Assembly: GCA_011317545.1 (NCBI GenBank)
Contig: WUJK01000001.1
Span: 2,523,001 to 2,587,000, forward strand
Direction of reading: 5' to 3'
Source: Coniella vitis
Lineage: Eukaryota > Ascomycota > Sordariomycetes > Diaporthales > Schizoparmaceae
DNA: 64,000 nt
Made by a program: the position numbers and the translations under genes. The notes beneath the pieces are model-generated. The model ran no database searches, was not told the origin of the DNA, and saw only the letters and a list, made by a program, of their open reading frames with translations. Positions 33,645 to 46,006 of this stretch are shown here, one piece after another; the stretch's first letter is position 1, and each line of letters opens with the position of its first letter.

Positions 33645-35470
33645 ACTGCGCGGTGTGAGAGTGTTGTAGCCCGTCTAATATTCTTTCAATCACAATTCAT
33701 GGTCTCTCACCAACAGCCAATATCCACATTCAAACTGAAACTGCCGTCCACCTGTTGGTCAGCATCGATCCTCAGAAACTTGACCGGGGTTTACAGGCAG
33801 CAGAGGATCTTGAAAATAACAAAATGAAACTTGCAGGTATTGATATGCTCCCCCCCCGTCTTACACGTACTGTACTAAAGTGGACCGACCGTATGTATGT
33901 AGGCTGTCGTGTGCCTAGGAAAAAAGAACTAGGTCTCAAGTATAGAACTGTTCCACGAGGCCCAAACGATTTTATACTCGTTCAGCCCTGCACAAGAGAA
34001 ATGAAGCCTCCAAGGCCGGAAGAAGCAAGTAAAGACGTCAGAAGGCCTGGCACGGTGGCACAAGCAAAAGTTCTTGAGAGCAGAGGAAAAAGTGGATGAA
34101 GGAATTCAGAGCTCACAGAGCTGTGGAAAAGGACGGGGTATAATGTTCAAAAAGACGATATCGGAAAGGTGCACTGCGGTGACATTGGATGGTAGTGGTG
34201 GAGGGTGGGAGGGGAGGAGGGCGGACACGGTCGACTGGAGTGACCAAGGGCCCGTAAGCTCGCTAAAAGTGATGGGATGGGTGCACCCCTGTGATGGAGG
34301 GCCAACAGGCTGGGGTCCCAGACGACGTCGAGATGCAAGCTTGTTGAGAAAAAATCCCTTGGGGCCTTGGTGCCTGAGAGGGCTGCCCACCGACTGCGCC
34401 AATGATGTTGTATTCGGGCTAATGTGCGATGTTTTGTTATGATTAATATTTGTTGCTGTTGCTGGTTGCCGTTGCTGTTGTTGCTGGTTGTTGCCGTCGC
34501 CGTTGACGAATAAAGTGCACAGTATGTCTGCAGTGTTGTATTGTGGTCCGAACTGGATGCCGAAAAGGGTCGACCTCGCCGCCTCGCGAGAGAATTATGA
34601 ATGGCACGGTAAATGAAAGGTCAGCAAGTCAAGAGATGAAAGCCCCAGAAAAGAGAGGAGGGGGGGAGGGAAAAGGCTCAGAAGGGTGCATGTATGTGGC
34701 TTGGAATAGAGCGAGCACAGGACGAGACGCGCAGAGCAGAGTATTTAGGCGTGCGCGCCGCTTGTGAGTCTTGGCCAGGCCCGGGTTAGATCTGGGTGAA
34801 TATCAACCATAGGATTTATGCTCGCCAGGGGACCACAGCAGAGTGGAGACGGGCAAGAACTGGGGAAGAGGCGAGCCCAGGGGTCGGATATCTCTTTCTC
34901 TTGTGGTTTCGCTGGTTTTCCGTGCCTCTCGTACCATAGTACAGGAGGCATTGCCTGTGGCTTTCCTGCCCACGGCGGCCGTCCATGACTCTTCTTGGGG
35001 CCTTTGGAGCGGAGCCTGTCATAGTACATGGCAGATTGCGGGTTTGTATGCTATCTTTGACCTGGCTGTGGCGTTGCAGTAAAATGCCAACATCACTATG
35101 ATGACCTGGCATTGTGCGGTGAAGCATTCTCTGGGGCGAACGGAGGCTATGCTTGCTGCGTGGACGGCGTCGTCGTGATGCGAGCTTTTGTGCTGAGGCA
35201 ACCCGCAGACGCTGCGTCAACTGCTGATGCACAGGCCTGACAGGGCAGCAATACATACTATGAGCAACATGAAGCAGCAGGAAGGGTTGCCTCCCGCCAA
35301 TGCATGCACTGCTGCATAGTACGCTGCTGTACTGTGTACACGGGCAGCGGTACTTGCACATGCTGCACTGCACTGTCCACAGAATAGTCAGTCATGCACG
35401 CAGGTCCAGCGCAAGAGCAGGGCGAGCACAAAACAGGGACGCTGAACGACAGGCACGCAGAAATCGAGCA

Positions 35471-35487
35471 TACTATGTTGCATAGTA
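35471..35487. repeat. Inverted motif pair TACTATG-TTG-CATAGTA
   Basis: Two copies of the dispersed motif face each other with a 3-nt spacer, a perfect 7-bp-arm inverted repeat. Same geometry as the pair at 36363. Confidence 0.85.
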
Positions 35488-36127
35488 CACAGTAGCGAAG
35501 GCGATGTGGAGAAAGTCGAATGGGGACCGGCAGACGATGCTGCAGCTGCAGACGACAGAGCATTGGCCCAGCTTGGGAACAACCCCCAGCCTGCGAGACC
35601 CGATGGCGAAATACTCTGTACATAGTAGAGCCCGAGCCGAATAGTTGCAGTGCCTGACAGAAACCTGCACGGTCGAAGTAGCGGGGCCAGGTCGCTGAGG
35701 TCATGCAGCTGCCAACGGCTTGGGCTGCCTTGCTGCTCGACGTTCCAGTTCATGCCTGCAGGCTGTGATGCACCGGCATAGTACTATGTAAACCTACTAT
35801 GAGGCCCTGCTGTACATCGTGAGTAATTGCGCGAGTGCCCAAATGCATAGTGGAGATGAGATCGCAATTTCTTCCCTCTCTGCCTTGCTGAGAGCCGGCT
35901 CCTCGGCTTGCCAGCATCGAATAATGAGGCGGGAGGTTCCATCGTGTGATTGATTAGCTTGGGTGTCATGTCAGTGTCAATCACTATCTTGGACGACCCT
36001 GGACGAAGCCAAGCAGAGAAGAAGAAGAAAGAAAAGAACGACAATAACGAACCGTTGTAGCAATGTCTCAGGCGGGAACGCCCCCCATCCCACACCCATG
36101 GTGAATACTTTTTGCTTCCCACTCATC

Positions 36128-36159
36128 CACTCTGCCACTCTGCCACTCTGCCACTCTGC
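36128..36159. repeat. (CACTCTGC)n tandem repeat, four copies
   Basis: Four exact 8-bp units in tandem in non-coding DNA. Confidence 0.9.
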
Positions 36160-36362
36160 CATTTGAATCGGCGACCAGGGAAGGATGCTGTTTCCCCACA
36201 GCCTAGGCCCATTTCATCCAGTCAAGGTTCGCCCGCAAGCGCTGACGGAAGTTCGGGTGCTCCACCGTCGCCACCAGGGGAGCTGTGCCTTTGGTGCTGG
36301 TGGCTCCGGTACTGAGTACTACCATAGTATGTACTCATAATACTTCTTTGTAGTAGCATGTG

Positions 36363-36379
36363 TACTATGTAGCATAGTA
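36363..36379. repeat. Inverted motif pair TACTATG-TAG-CATAGTA
   Basis: Perfect 7-bp arms with a 3-nt spacer; the arms are identical to the pair at 35471 and the spacer differs by one base. Confidence 0.85.
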
Positions 36380-37789
36380 GTGGATAATATCAAGCTTGTT
36401 GATCTTCAACACTTACCTCGGTATCCATAGAAATCCTCGCGCATTCTCGCTCAAGAGTCGGAAAGAAGAGGCGCCCTTTTGCCCCGACTCCCAAAACGGC
36501 TCTTAGTCAACTGGCTATTCCTATGTTCTGTTGCCAAAACACAGAATCCAAGCCGCCACCAGTCCAAATAGCTCTGTGCGATGTATCTTGTGTATACAGT
36601 GCAGTACATGCTATTCCAGCTGGAAAGTAAGCACTTGCCGTGATAGCAGGTACAAATACCCGGTTCCTCACATAGTACAAGCTTGGGCTGGGCCCATTCC
36701 CGCAACCGCTGAGCCCCGCCGTCTTATCGCACTGGTCGCGGCTTTGGCCGCTTTGACAGGAGTCGGACTTACTATAGTAGAGCTGACACAAAGACGGATG
36801 GGAAGGATAGCCCAGGGATAGGGCCGACGGCAACGGACCGTTGCTCCACGAGCAATCGACGACCGCGAGCAATAACAAACAACAATAACAAATCCAAATT
36901 AAGAAACCACAACAAACACAACAATACGAGCAGCCTCCTTTCCGATAGCTCAAAAGGCCAAGTCGCCTTTTCAGCTGTATGCTACCCACCTCGCTGGCCA
37001 ATTGCCCTCTTGCAGCAGCAGGAGAGACATACTCTTTCGAGCTGCTTCCTCCGGTTGGCCTGCCGTACGTGATTGCAAAGGGATCGCCAGTTCCAGTCGA
37101 GGGCCTGTTTGCGTTGCCCTTGCGCGCATCTGGTTGGCCAGCTGCCTAGAAACTCAATAGCCAATCACTGATTTTCAAGGCTCCAACGCTCCTGATTTAC
37201 CCTCAATTGGGCAACGAGCAGCCATGCTCCCGTCCTGATGCAGTAGAGCACCCACACGCGGGGTGCTGTTGCTTTTGTTTTGTAACCACACTGGCATTTT
37301 GAGTGATGCGTGCAGTACGCCTGCATCTGGGTCACTAGGTCCGTGTATTCCGGACGGTGTGAGGGTGTCGAGATGATGAGCTCACCACTCGAGTTAAGGC
37401 GATTTGTCCAAGTCTGTTATGCCAGATGGCGCACCCTCATGACCAGCACCACACCACCAGCAACAATGCCATATAACAATTCCAGCCTCGAGTGCCAGAT
37501 GCACGGATTTGCAGAGCCCCCGTTTGAACAGAAACACCAGACTGGGTCCAATCAAAATTGACGAAGGGGAAAACCAATAGAAGTTGGTCTCTCTGAGACC
37601 TCCGGCAGCCTCGATCAGTGAGATGTCGGCAGCCCATATTTTGTCTGTACATAGTATGTATACCGGTTGACAAGGTATGTACTATCGCTGGACAAAAATA
37701 GATTAACCGGGTCCATATCAAAAGAGCATGCATGCATGCCGTTGACCCAGCAGAAGCAGAAAGTGCCAGGATCATTCGCTGAACACCGC

Positions 37790-37807
37790 TACTATGTATA
37801 CATAGTA
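37790..37807. repeat. Perfect 18-bp palindrome TACTATGTATACATAGTA
   Basis: The dispersed motif and its reverse complement abut without a spacer to form an exact palindrome. Confidence 0.9.
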
Positions 37808-40279
37808 TCGCTGCACCGCGCACGTTGCCTGCAAGGAAGACACTGAGCATGGCCCAAGCATCGTGGCCCTTTGTTTTCTCTTACCCTTTCTTTGGGGGGG
37901 GGGTCCTCTCTGTTACACCAAGGGGGGCACTTACCAAGTCATCAGCGAGCCAATGCAGGGATGTGTTAGACTGGTCAAATGGCGAATATGGCGATATCAG
38001 TGCGCTGGCATTCAGCTATCATGATCCCTTCCGCGAAGCGAGGCAGAATCAAGTGCGCAAAATCAAGGTCATGTGTACACGGGACGTGGAGCAGGAAAGA
38101 AAAAGTCCATGTCATGATCCCCGTGACGGTATGGCGCAGCGCGCGCAAGAATGGGGCCATATGCAGGTCCCGAGGAAAATTTATGTCTCTCTTTTTTTTG
38201 TCACTCCCAGCTCGGTGTGGCGAGTGAAAGGTCTGTACACCTTACCCACCGCAATAATATGCGCGAGGCATATAACGGTCGTGTTGCTGCTTCGCCACGG
38301 TCCAAGTCTCTGAGGTAGATGGATACCAAGCTGTGGTTGGCTATAATGCGAACTGCGAGGCTTCTGACGTGGCACAGAGAGGTCGTGTAATCGGCTGGTT
38401 GCGTACAAAGCGAACTCTTTTCCTGGAAATCCTTCATCCTCTCAACGGACAAGATTTTTCTCCTTTTGACATCATTCTCGCCATAGTCCGCTGACTACTC
38501 TAGTGTTTGTTGCGTACCGCACACCGGCTACGTGCAGAGACAAAAAGTCAAGATCTGCAGAGTATCTTTGAGACAATCGAGCAGGCAGCGGCGACGAAAA
38601 GTGTCGCGAATGGGGGTCCCGTGTTGAAAGACCGCCCGCAGAGGGTCAAGCAATACATCAGCCGTTGCAGCCAAAAAGACCGAAAATGGAATAAAATATC
38701 GCAAGACCGACTAGTACAAGGACGGCATGCCCTAGTCTTCAGACGCCGTGCCGTAATAGGCGCGAGTGGAGGGGACAAGGTACCGGCAATCCAGAGGCAG
38801 TGCTGGCCTTCTGATTGGACTACCGGTGAGTCCTAGCATGGGTTAGCCCAGAGCGGGAGCGCGTCGAAAAAATGATAAGATGCGAATTAAGGTGAGGGGC
38901 GGGTGGGAAAGGTGAGTATTGGCTTTGCCTGGGAACCCTTTCCTTGGCTCCAACAGGGGTTGCTGTGGCTCGAGTCCGTTGATGCATCCCTCTCTATATC
39001 CACCAAGCAGCCTTTGTACATAGTATACCATGCATCTAGCGGGTGGTGGGAGACGTGGTGACGGTGTGGGTTTCGGCTTGTCACAAGAACGTTGACCGGC
39101 GTTGGGTGGTCCTCTTTCGAAAGGTCTCGGTGAAGCCGGAACCTCCCGCATGTGGCTGCGTCTGATGCTCTGGCGTCTCGTGGGGATCTGAGACATTTTC
39201 TGGGCTTGCGGGCGAGCGACCACATGGCGCCCGTCATACTATGTAATCTCTGCTCCGTGGTCTTCCAGGGTTCTGAGCCTGTGAAGGCGAGCTGACGGTA
39301 TGTTCTTGCTGAATCATGTGCGTAGTGTGCGTAGTGTGCCAGGGTCAAACTCCTCCGTCTTGTTCTTTTGTGTTATCAGACATGCCGCGTCAAACGATCG
39401 TCGTCGGGTTGGCTGTTGTGTGCTCGCATTTGGGTCATGAGGCGCGTCTCGTGGCGTTTACCTGGCTGCTGCTGTTGGTAGTTGTCGGTGAGGTTCAAGA
39501 TCCAACAGGAGCTGCAAGACTGGACCACGAGCTTTGACTGGACTGCAAGCTACCAATGTTGCTGCAAGTAAGGAAAGTACGAGAAGGCGCAGGATGGCAG
39601 GTGCTTAGTGCCACCCAGGGCCATATTAGCTCCTTCCCCCATTTATCATGGGCTATTACGTCCAGACCTTACGGAACAAGGCAAGAGCTACATCGCACCG
39701 CTCAATGCTTGCCGTATACATAGCAATGCCTGCCATGTCGCACCATTGAATTTGTTCTTTGGTACGTACACTTTCAACGCACGTGGGCTCGCTCTGCCTG
39801 TCTTTTTTTTTCTCTTTTCTTTTTCTGGTGCCCGGTCGAGTCTGATTTGCCTATCCATGCTTCCACACGTTATATGTTTCTGACCATCGACGACACCGAC
39901 ACACACGCAGACACAATGGGAAAAAGCTCGTCTGGATTTTCTGGGCAGGACGTGCTGAAATAGGCAATTCTGCCATCTCGGTACGCAGAGTCTGGTAGCC
40001 TATAAGCTCCCGCACCTTCCTTGTAAGCTGGGCAGCCCTTGTCACTGTTCCCTGTTAAAGTGGACCCGCCGAAATAGGGATCGATGGTGGTGGCGCTAGG
40101 TTAGCCCATACTAGTCCCCATAGGCGCGCCTGTGGGAACACCACTCCAACAATGGGACTCACTCATACTATGTACTCAACGCTGCTTCACAATGGATTGT
40201 GGTCTTGAGCGAATGGCATCATGTGCACGCACACCATCTTATTTCCAGTCTGCGCTGCTGGCTTTTTCCACACACGCAT

Positions 40280-40302
40280 ACACACACACACACACACACA
40301 CA
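40280..40302. repeat. (CA)n dinucleotide repeat
   Basis: About 11 AC units in non-coding DNA. Confidence 0.9.
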
Positions 40303-41393
40303 TCATATACCCGTTGCTCAGCTTGGCTGGAAGAAGACGAGAGCCGTTGGCTTGTGTGCAGGAATTCAGACGAGGACTATACGAGACATCGGCCTTCTTT
40401 GGATGCCGTTTAATGCACAAATGCTACTATGAGTACCCTCAGCTCCACACTCGGGCGCTTAACCCACCTTCCCATGGCACACCTCGCTTTTGCCAGTGTA
40501 CCAGTGCCACCACCACCACCCCTCTTCTCTCCTCGCTGCCACTCTTTCCACGCATCCATCCACTTCCTTTCCTCCCCCCCCCCTCTGTCACCTTCGAGGC
40601 GTGATAGAAAGCCATCACACATGAGGGCTTGGTCAGCTGATTCGGTACTCCCATCGGTGGTAGAGATGTGCGCGATACATCACTTTCTCCGGATCCATAT
40701 CTAGGAAAACACAGGAGGGAAGAAACTTGGTCAAAGGCTATGGTAGGGGTCTAGGCCAGACTTCTCAATTCCCACTAACCAGACTTGTGATGAACTGCAT
40801 ACACAAGCCTGATCAAGGGCAATTCGGTGACATTCACTGGGGCCGTTGCAGGTCTCTGCACTTTCAAAGGTCTTTTCCACTTCACTTCTCACTATGCCAC
40901 CTGGGCTGGGTATCTGGGTAGGCAAGTTCAAACTGGTGGACTCTGCTGGCTCTAGTTGCGCGTAAGAAGAGTCGAGCTCAGCCACTGATGAAACAATCCA
41001 TGGAGGCATCTTCAACCTGTATCTGGGGTCTTCGTTTGCGGCATTTTGGCATAGCGAACACGTCCTGCTCTTGTCAAAGCGGTCATAGACTTCGTGGTGA
41101 ACTCATAGCGTGTATCTTGATTTTTCTTCCACTTTTATCCATGCCTGAAGTATAAATCCACGCCTTACCTGAGAACAGTGAATATGCAATGCGGCTATAT
41201 ATACGTAGCATCAGACAGTATCGTAACCATCTTATTCCTTGGTCACTGCAAAAATTCGGAATAGCAAGGTCCGTTTAGCATCAGTTTGATTTCCTAAGTA
41301 TCTGATAATGAACACCTTTGTGCCTAGCTACTGTCTGACCGTCCCCTTCATCGTGTTGTTCTGTTGGTCATCGGACCATGTGAAGCTGAAGAT

Positions 41394-43877
41394 TCATGCC
41401 CTCGCTTTGAGACCATTGACTTTTCCAAGTCCGGTCGTCTCCAAAGGAGCTTCTGGCAAACTACCAGAGTCAGAGCACTCGACAGGCGGGCTTGGTGCTG
41501 GAGTATCCGTTACCGATTGCTCCGAACCGCCTCCATTTTGAAGGCTTTCATGTAATTTGCGGCGGTTTGGCAAGTCGGCTTCTTCCCAAAAATGCTCATT
41601 AGCCAAAGCAACAAAAAAAGAAAGGGAGGTCAATAGCAGCACAGGATGTCTCCTTCTAATCATTCATGGTGAACTGGAGAGCAGCATCAATACGCCCTCG
41701 AAATCTCAGAACTTACTCGAGATCTTGATGCGATGCTTGTCAAGCAGTTTGAGCTCTCGAGAACCAGATTGGAAAATGCGAAGTTTTTCGGTATAATGGG
41801 ACCGCTGTGTCCTGGTCTCTTCGCTTTCTTCGACAATCCGTGAGACGTCTTCATCAGTCAACCCTATCACGAAGCCTGGACTCAATAAGTCGGGTAATTT
41901 GGTAACAAGACAGTCCTCAATTGCGAGGACCGCGATGTCATCCACGAACTTGTTGCAAGCAACCTGCGGATTATATTAGCATCCCAAGATGATTCCAGGT
42001 GTAACTGCCACAAGTGAATGATATGCACCACTTACGGTGTAGTATGCTTGCATGTAGTCAACAGCATTTGAAGCCGCTTCGAGTTCCATGTCTTGTTCAG
42101 TATTTTCCAGGAGGTCGAGCAGGGTGTTGCAATTCTCTCTCGTGACGTAATACCTTTCATCATCTGATTCATGGAAGTTGAACTCTAGAGCTTCTATTAT
42201 TTTCGTCGCCCAAATCGTCCTTTGACGAGCATTTCGCGCGACCCGAACCTGCTTCTGGAGGTTCTCATTGTATGTGATAGGGTGGCCGCTCTCATGCGGA
42301 CTCCATAGCTCTGCCACCTTGTCGTTGCACTGACGTGCCAGATCATCGATTCCTTCGTTGATGATGTGCAGAACCTCGTCAGCGACATCAGTAACTGCAA
42401 TGTGGTCTAGTATGGCATGGGCCGTCCGGGAGGCAGATTGTACTATGGCGTCCGTGACGTTGGCTGCGATGGCTCGCCATGGCTGGCATTGTTCGACAAA
42501 AAGCTGTGTGATGATGGCTGGACTAAAAGTTCCCGACAACTCACAACCGCGGCTTCTTCTCATCAATCTTTTCACCTCATTGAGATATTCGGATCGTGCT
42601 TTATGATTCGGCTTCCTCAATTTCACCCAGCATGGCGCATCCAAGATGACCAACGCTTGACCATTTTCGCGCATATTCTCACCAAAGTCGGACAGAGTGT
42701 TTTGCACGACAGCACGGAGACGTTTCTGGTAAGCGCCTTCTGTTTTATCCTTGCTGAAGAACATGTCGTTATAAGTGCCTTCCACAGCAGCTCTCATCAA
42801 CCGTTGAAAGTCTTGCGTGATCTGCAGCAGATACCGGCGTTGTTCGACGATCCCCACACGGTCTGTACCCAAGTGGTCAAGCTTCTGCTTGCAATCTGAT
42901 ATCTGGGCTTCGACTTCCTGCAAGAGTGCAGGGAGGTGACGCATGATTTGGTCCTTCAGGACGTTACTGAGTCGAGGCTTGAGTGTGGACACGCCAACAC
43001 AAGTGCGTTCCACTGTCCTCCAGACGCCTCTGGCAAAGAATTCTTCTTCGGCCTCATTTCGCTCTGCCAACGAAGCATGTCTCATTTCAAAGCTCCTGTT
43101 CTTGAGGACATGCCAGCCGAGCCGGAAGACCACACTCTCGTTCCGCGCCAGGCTGACGAAGGATCGCTCCATGTCGGAACCCGCGTCCAAGCAGTCGGGC
43201 TTGGTGATGAGGCCCAGTGTGCGCACGCCCTCGGGATCCAACTTTCGTGCCAGTTCCGTGACCTCCTGCAGCGCCGCATCGCTCTTTGCAGAGACTACTG
43301 CGAGGATAATGCTTCGCGGCCGTTTCATGTAGCCCTTGACCATGTTCCTGACGGTTTCGGCATTGTCGACTGACTGTTCCTTGGTTCCTGCTCTAAAGAG
43401 CCCCGGAAGGTCGACAAGAGTCAGGTGAGGCTGCTGCGGGCCGCTGAGTTCGACCCGCAGGGTGTCTGTGCTGAATTCTCTCTGGTCCGACAGCTGCATC
43501 AACTCCTTTGCCTTTTCCACGATGTCGCCCAGTGCCTGGCTGTCAGTCGGGTCCATGGAAGCGCTGAAGCTGTTGAGCCTTTCGGCTTCCTCGGGTGATC
43601 TATCACCACCAGGGATGATGGATATCTCCGACTTGACCAGTTCATCTCGACGGAGGACCAGCTCCGTGGGAAACCTGGTGCAGAGGTTGTCCTTGGCAGG
43701 AAACGACATGCCGGAAATGGCTTCTAGCACGGAGCTTTTGCCCGCTGACTGGTCCCCGCAGACAATGATTTCAGGGAGGTCGACATATTTTCCGAGGCCT
43801 TCAGAACGGAGGGTGTCGATGATATCGAGAAGGTGTCGGTGGTCCTTGGATTGGAGGGCAGGTGAAGCCATGGTCAT
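41394..43877 (-). CDS. Dynamin-family (Mx-like) GTPase
   Basis: Exons 43877..42036, 41963..41717 and 41581..41394 encode 758 residues. Introns have GTAAGT donors and GCTAAT branch sites. The GTPase domain is intact: G1 GDQSAGKSS (41-49), switch Thr in CTRFPT (about 66-71), G3 DLPGL (156-160) and G4 TKPD (225-228). The middle/stalk region follows, and exon 2 encodes a GTPase effector domain (CNKFVDDIAVLAIEDCLV to about 690). There is no PH or proline-rich domain of endocytic dynamins, which fits the Mx-like fungal group; these are multicopy in filamentous fungi and poorly characterised. The last 62 residues are Ser/Pro/Glu-rich and disordered. A membrane-remodelling role is inferred from the family. 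Two in-frame ATGs lie 6 nt apart; either may start. Confidence 0.9.
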
Positions 43878-45481
43878 GGATATGAGGCGTAGAATTACAG
43901 GAATGAGGGTTGGCAGTGGTCAAGGTGCAGTTAGGGGTTGGAATCAAATGTGCAGAAGTTGCAATGAGCAACCACGATACTCTTGGAAGGAAGAAACCAG
44001 AAACTGAATGGGAATCATTCCATGATTTATAGACATTCCGAATTCAAGCAAGCTTGGTCCAAAGACAGGATCACCTGGAAAAGCAAACCATAGCCTTTGA
44101 TCAGACTGCAATCATTGCCACATCAGAAGAAGCAAACCAGCAAGGCTCACACTGTCCCAGTGAATGGATGCCCTTTCTTCGGGCTCGTTTGATGGACAAA
44201 GCAGAAAACAGAGAGGCTCTTTCTACAGCCTCACTTCTTGTCAAACCGACTTAGGGAGCATTGTGTAAGTGACGTATCATTGAAACCCACCGGAGCAGAT
44301 GGTTGGTTCTCATCTGTCACCGTTGGTGTGCAAGCGCATGCGTGAGGCCTGGCATGCTTATCGAAGAAAGTGCATTTTTGCGCTCGCTGTTTGCGCAGCG
44401 GCGTCCATGTCGATGACCTGCACCCAGATGGCATAACTGCTTCTTCTTGTTTCAAATCTCTTACCTGATAAGAAAGCCCAGTGAGGTGATTTGTCAAAGG
44501 CATGGACGTAGATGCAAGAGGCCCGATAATTCACCGCTCCTTTCCCATAAACGCAGACCGATGCGCTTTGTCCACTTGGCTCGGACGGACGCATGTGTGG
44601 TGATACACTGGAGAGAGTTCAGAGTTGCTTTTTTGGGTACAGGACGCCAGAGTCGGTCTATGACTTCAGCCTCATTCAGCGAGGGATGTTGCCCCTACCT
44701 TCACCGGGCGTAGTCCTCGTCCGACTCTGCTCTACCAATCCCATCGAATCCAAGTAAACGGGGTTTTTTCGTGTGCCTAGAAAAGTATTGATAAGTAATA
44801 AACATCCTGTCGGTTTATTAACTTCACGAGATGTCAGATTCATAGAACAAAACTCATCTCATCATCAAATCATCACAAACTTCGCATCCACCCCCTTCGC
44901 TTAACGATACTTCATTGCAATAATGAGGCTGAGTAGCCCCAACCAGCCTCCCACTGCCACCAACTCATCAATTGCACACACTGCCTACTAAACAGACACC
45001 GCAGTTGCAAACAGCCCAGACCAGAACCAGACAGTTATCCAGCCTCAAGTACGCCCCTCCCCCAACCCCGCTCGGCCCCCACGTTTCACCGCAGAACTGT
45101 CAACGCAATGCGGTGCAAGCTGCGGATTCAGTCGACGTGGACATCAACTTATGGAAGAATGTCGGTAGGTAGGCAACGATGGAGGCTCGAGAGTGTGGGC
45201 TGAAACGCAACTCCTCACGGCGGCGGCGGCGGCGGCGGCTGTTCTGGGGCTATGTGCTACCTAGGTACCGTTCAAGAAGGGTCGCTCGCTCTTGACATGG
45301 CAATCCATCGATCCACTGGGCTGCCGTTGGAAATGCTTATATATGCCAGTGTAGCCTCGCTCGCCCTGGAGTATCTATCTCGCTTAAAGTGATTGTAGAC
45401 GGTGGATGAACCTGTTAGCATATTCCTCGCCCGTCTGTATCTGTTCTCTGTTGTACCGATCGCCACAATTTCAAGCACATC
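43878..45481. other. Divergent intergenic region, 1.6 kb
   Basis: Promoters of the dynamin-like and 3CxxC genes. Holds a (GGC)n array at 45219-45239 and a CTACCTAGGTAC element at about 45259. No coding frame is supported. Confidence 0.5.
45219..45239. repeat. (CGG)n trinucleotide repeat
   Basis: Seven CGG units about 240 bp upstream of the 3CxxC gene start. Confidence 0.9.
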
Positions 45482-46006
45482 ATGCCTCCCAAGTCAAAGG
45501 CAATGAGTACTAAGCCCAAGCCCAAGCCAAAAGCATGGTTCTTCTACCCCAGACTACACAATTCCGTGGCAACGCTGCTTCAGGAACACAACCTCCACTT
45601 CGATTTCGACCCGGTCGAAGCTGACACCAATGGCAACAGTCCCATCCACGAGCGCGACACCAGCATCATGGGCCGCTTCATCTGCTACAATCGCAGCTGC
45701 CCTTCACACGGATGGCCCAGCAAGACCATCGCCATCACGATTCGCCAGTACCGCAATCAGCGATACGACGCCAAGGTCTACATGCAGCGGTGCAGGCAAT
45801 GCAACCGGCTAGGCAAGGCTCTGGTTGATGAGCAATCGTACGCTGAGCGGGTGGCGTATTGGCTCAAGCAGTGGAATGGAGTTCGGGTGGAGAGCCTCGA
45901 GTTCAAGCAGAAGGAGTTCAAAAAGCCGCATGAAAGCCACCTGTGCGAAGGGTGCAAGGCTGGGCATTGTCTGAAAGCGAGGACGCACTCGACGCTGCTT
46001 CATTGA
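45482..46006 (+). CDS. 3CxxC-type zinc-finger protein
   Basis: A single exon of 174 residues. After a Lys/Pro-rich N-terminus (1-18) comes a compact domain: FICYNRSC (C68, C73), QRCRQC (C104, C107) and LCEGCKAGHC (C155, C158, C163), with RYDAKVYMQRCRQCNRLG in the middle. This matches the fungal/animal zf-3CxxC domain, also found in receptor-transporting proteins, which binds zinc; the fungal members have no established role. Length is normal for stand-alone fungal 3CxxC proteins. The start ATG is the first in frame. Confidence 0.88.
   Translation: MPPKSKAMSTKPKPKPKAWFFYPRLHNSVATLLQEHNLHFDFDPVEADTNGNSPIHERDTSIMGRFICYNRSCPSHGWPSKTIAITIRQYRNQRYDAKVYMQRCRQCNRLGKALVDEQSYAERVAYWLKQWNGVRVESLEFKQKEFKKPHESHLCEGCKAGHCLKARTHSTLLH

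Larger units (their letters stand above)
33645..41393. other. Long gene-free region, 7.7 kb, rich in the TACTATG/CATAGTA motif
   Basis: No open frame here has a recognisable domain, good splice structure or composition like the flanking genes; the longest (for example about 160 codons at 37825-38313) looks random. It carries about 21 copies of TACTATG/CATAGTA between 34935 and 40431, including three perfect inverted pairs, an 8-bp tandem repeat (36128-36159), a G-run near 37895 and a (CA)n array (40280-40302). The DNA is not AT-rich, so heavy repeat-induced point mutation is not evident. It could hold non-coding RNAs, regulatory DNA or decayed repeats. Confidence 0.55.

Noticed and set aside
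37825..38313. 162-codon frame in the large gene-free region
   Set aside because: No domain, mixed composition, and includes a G homopolymer; likely random.
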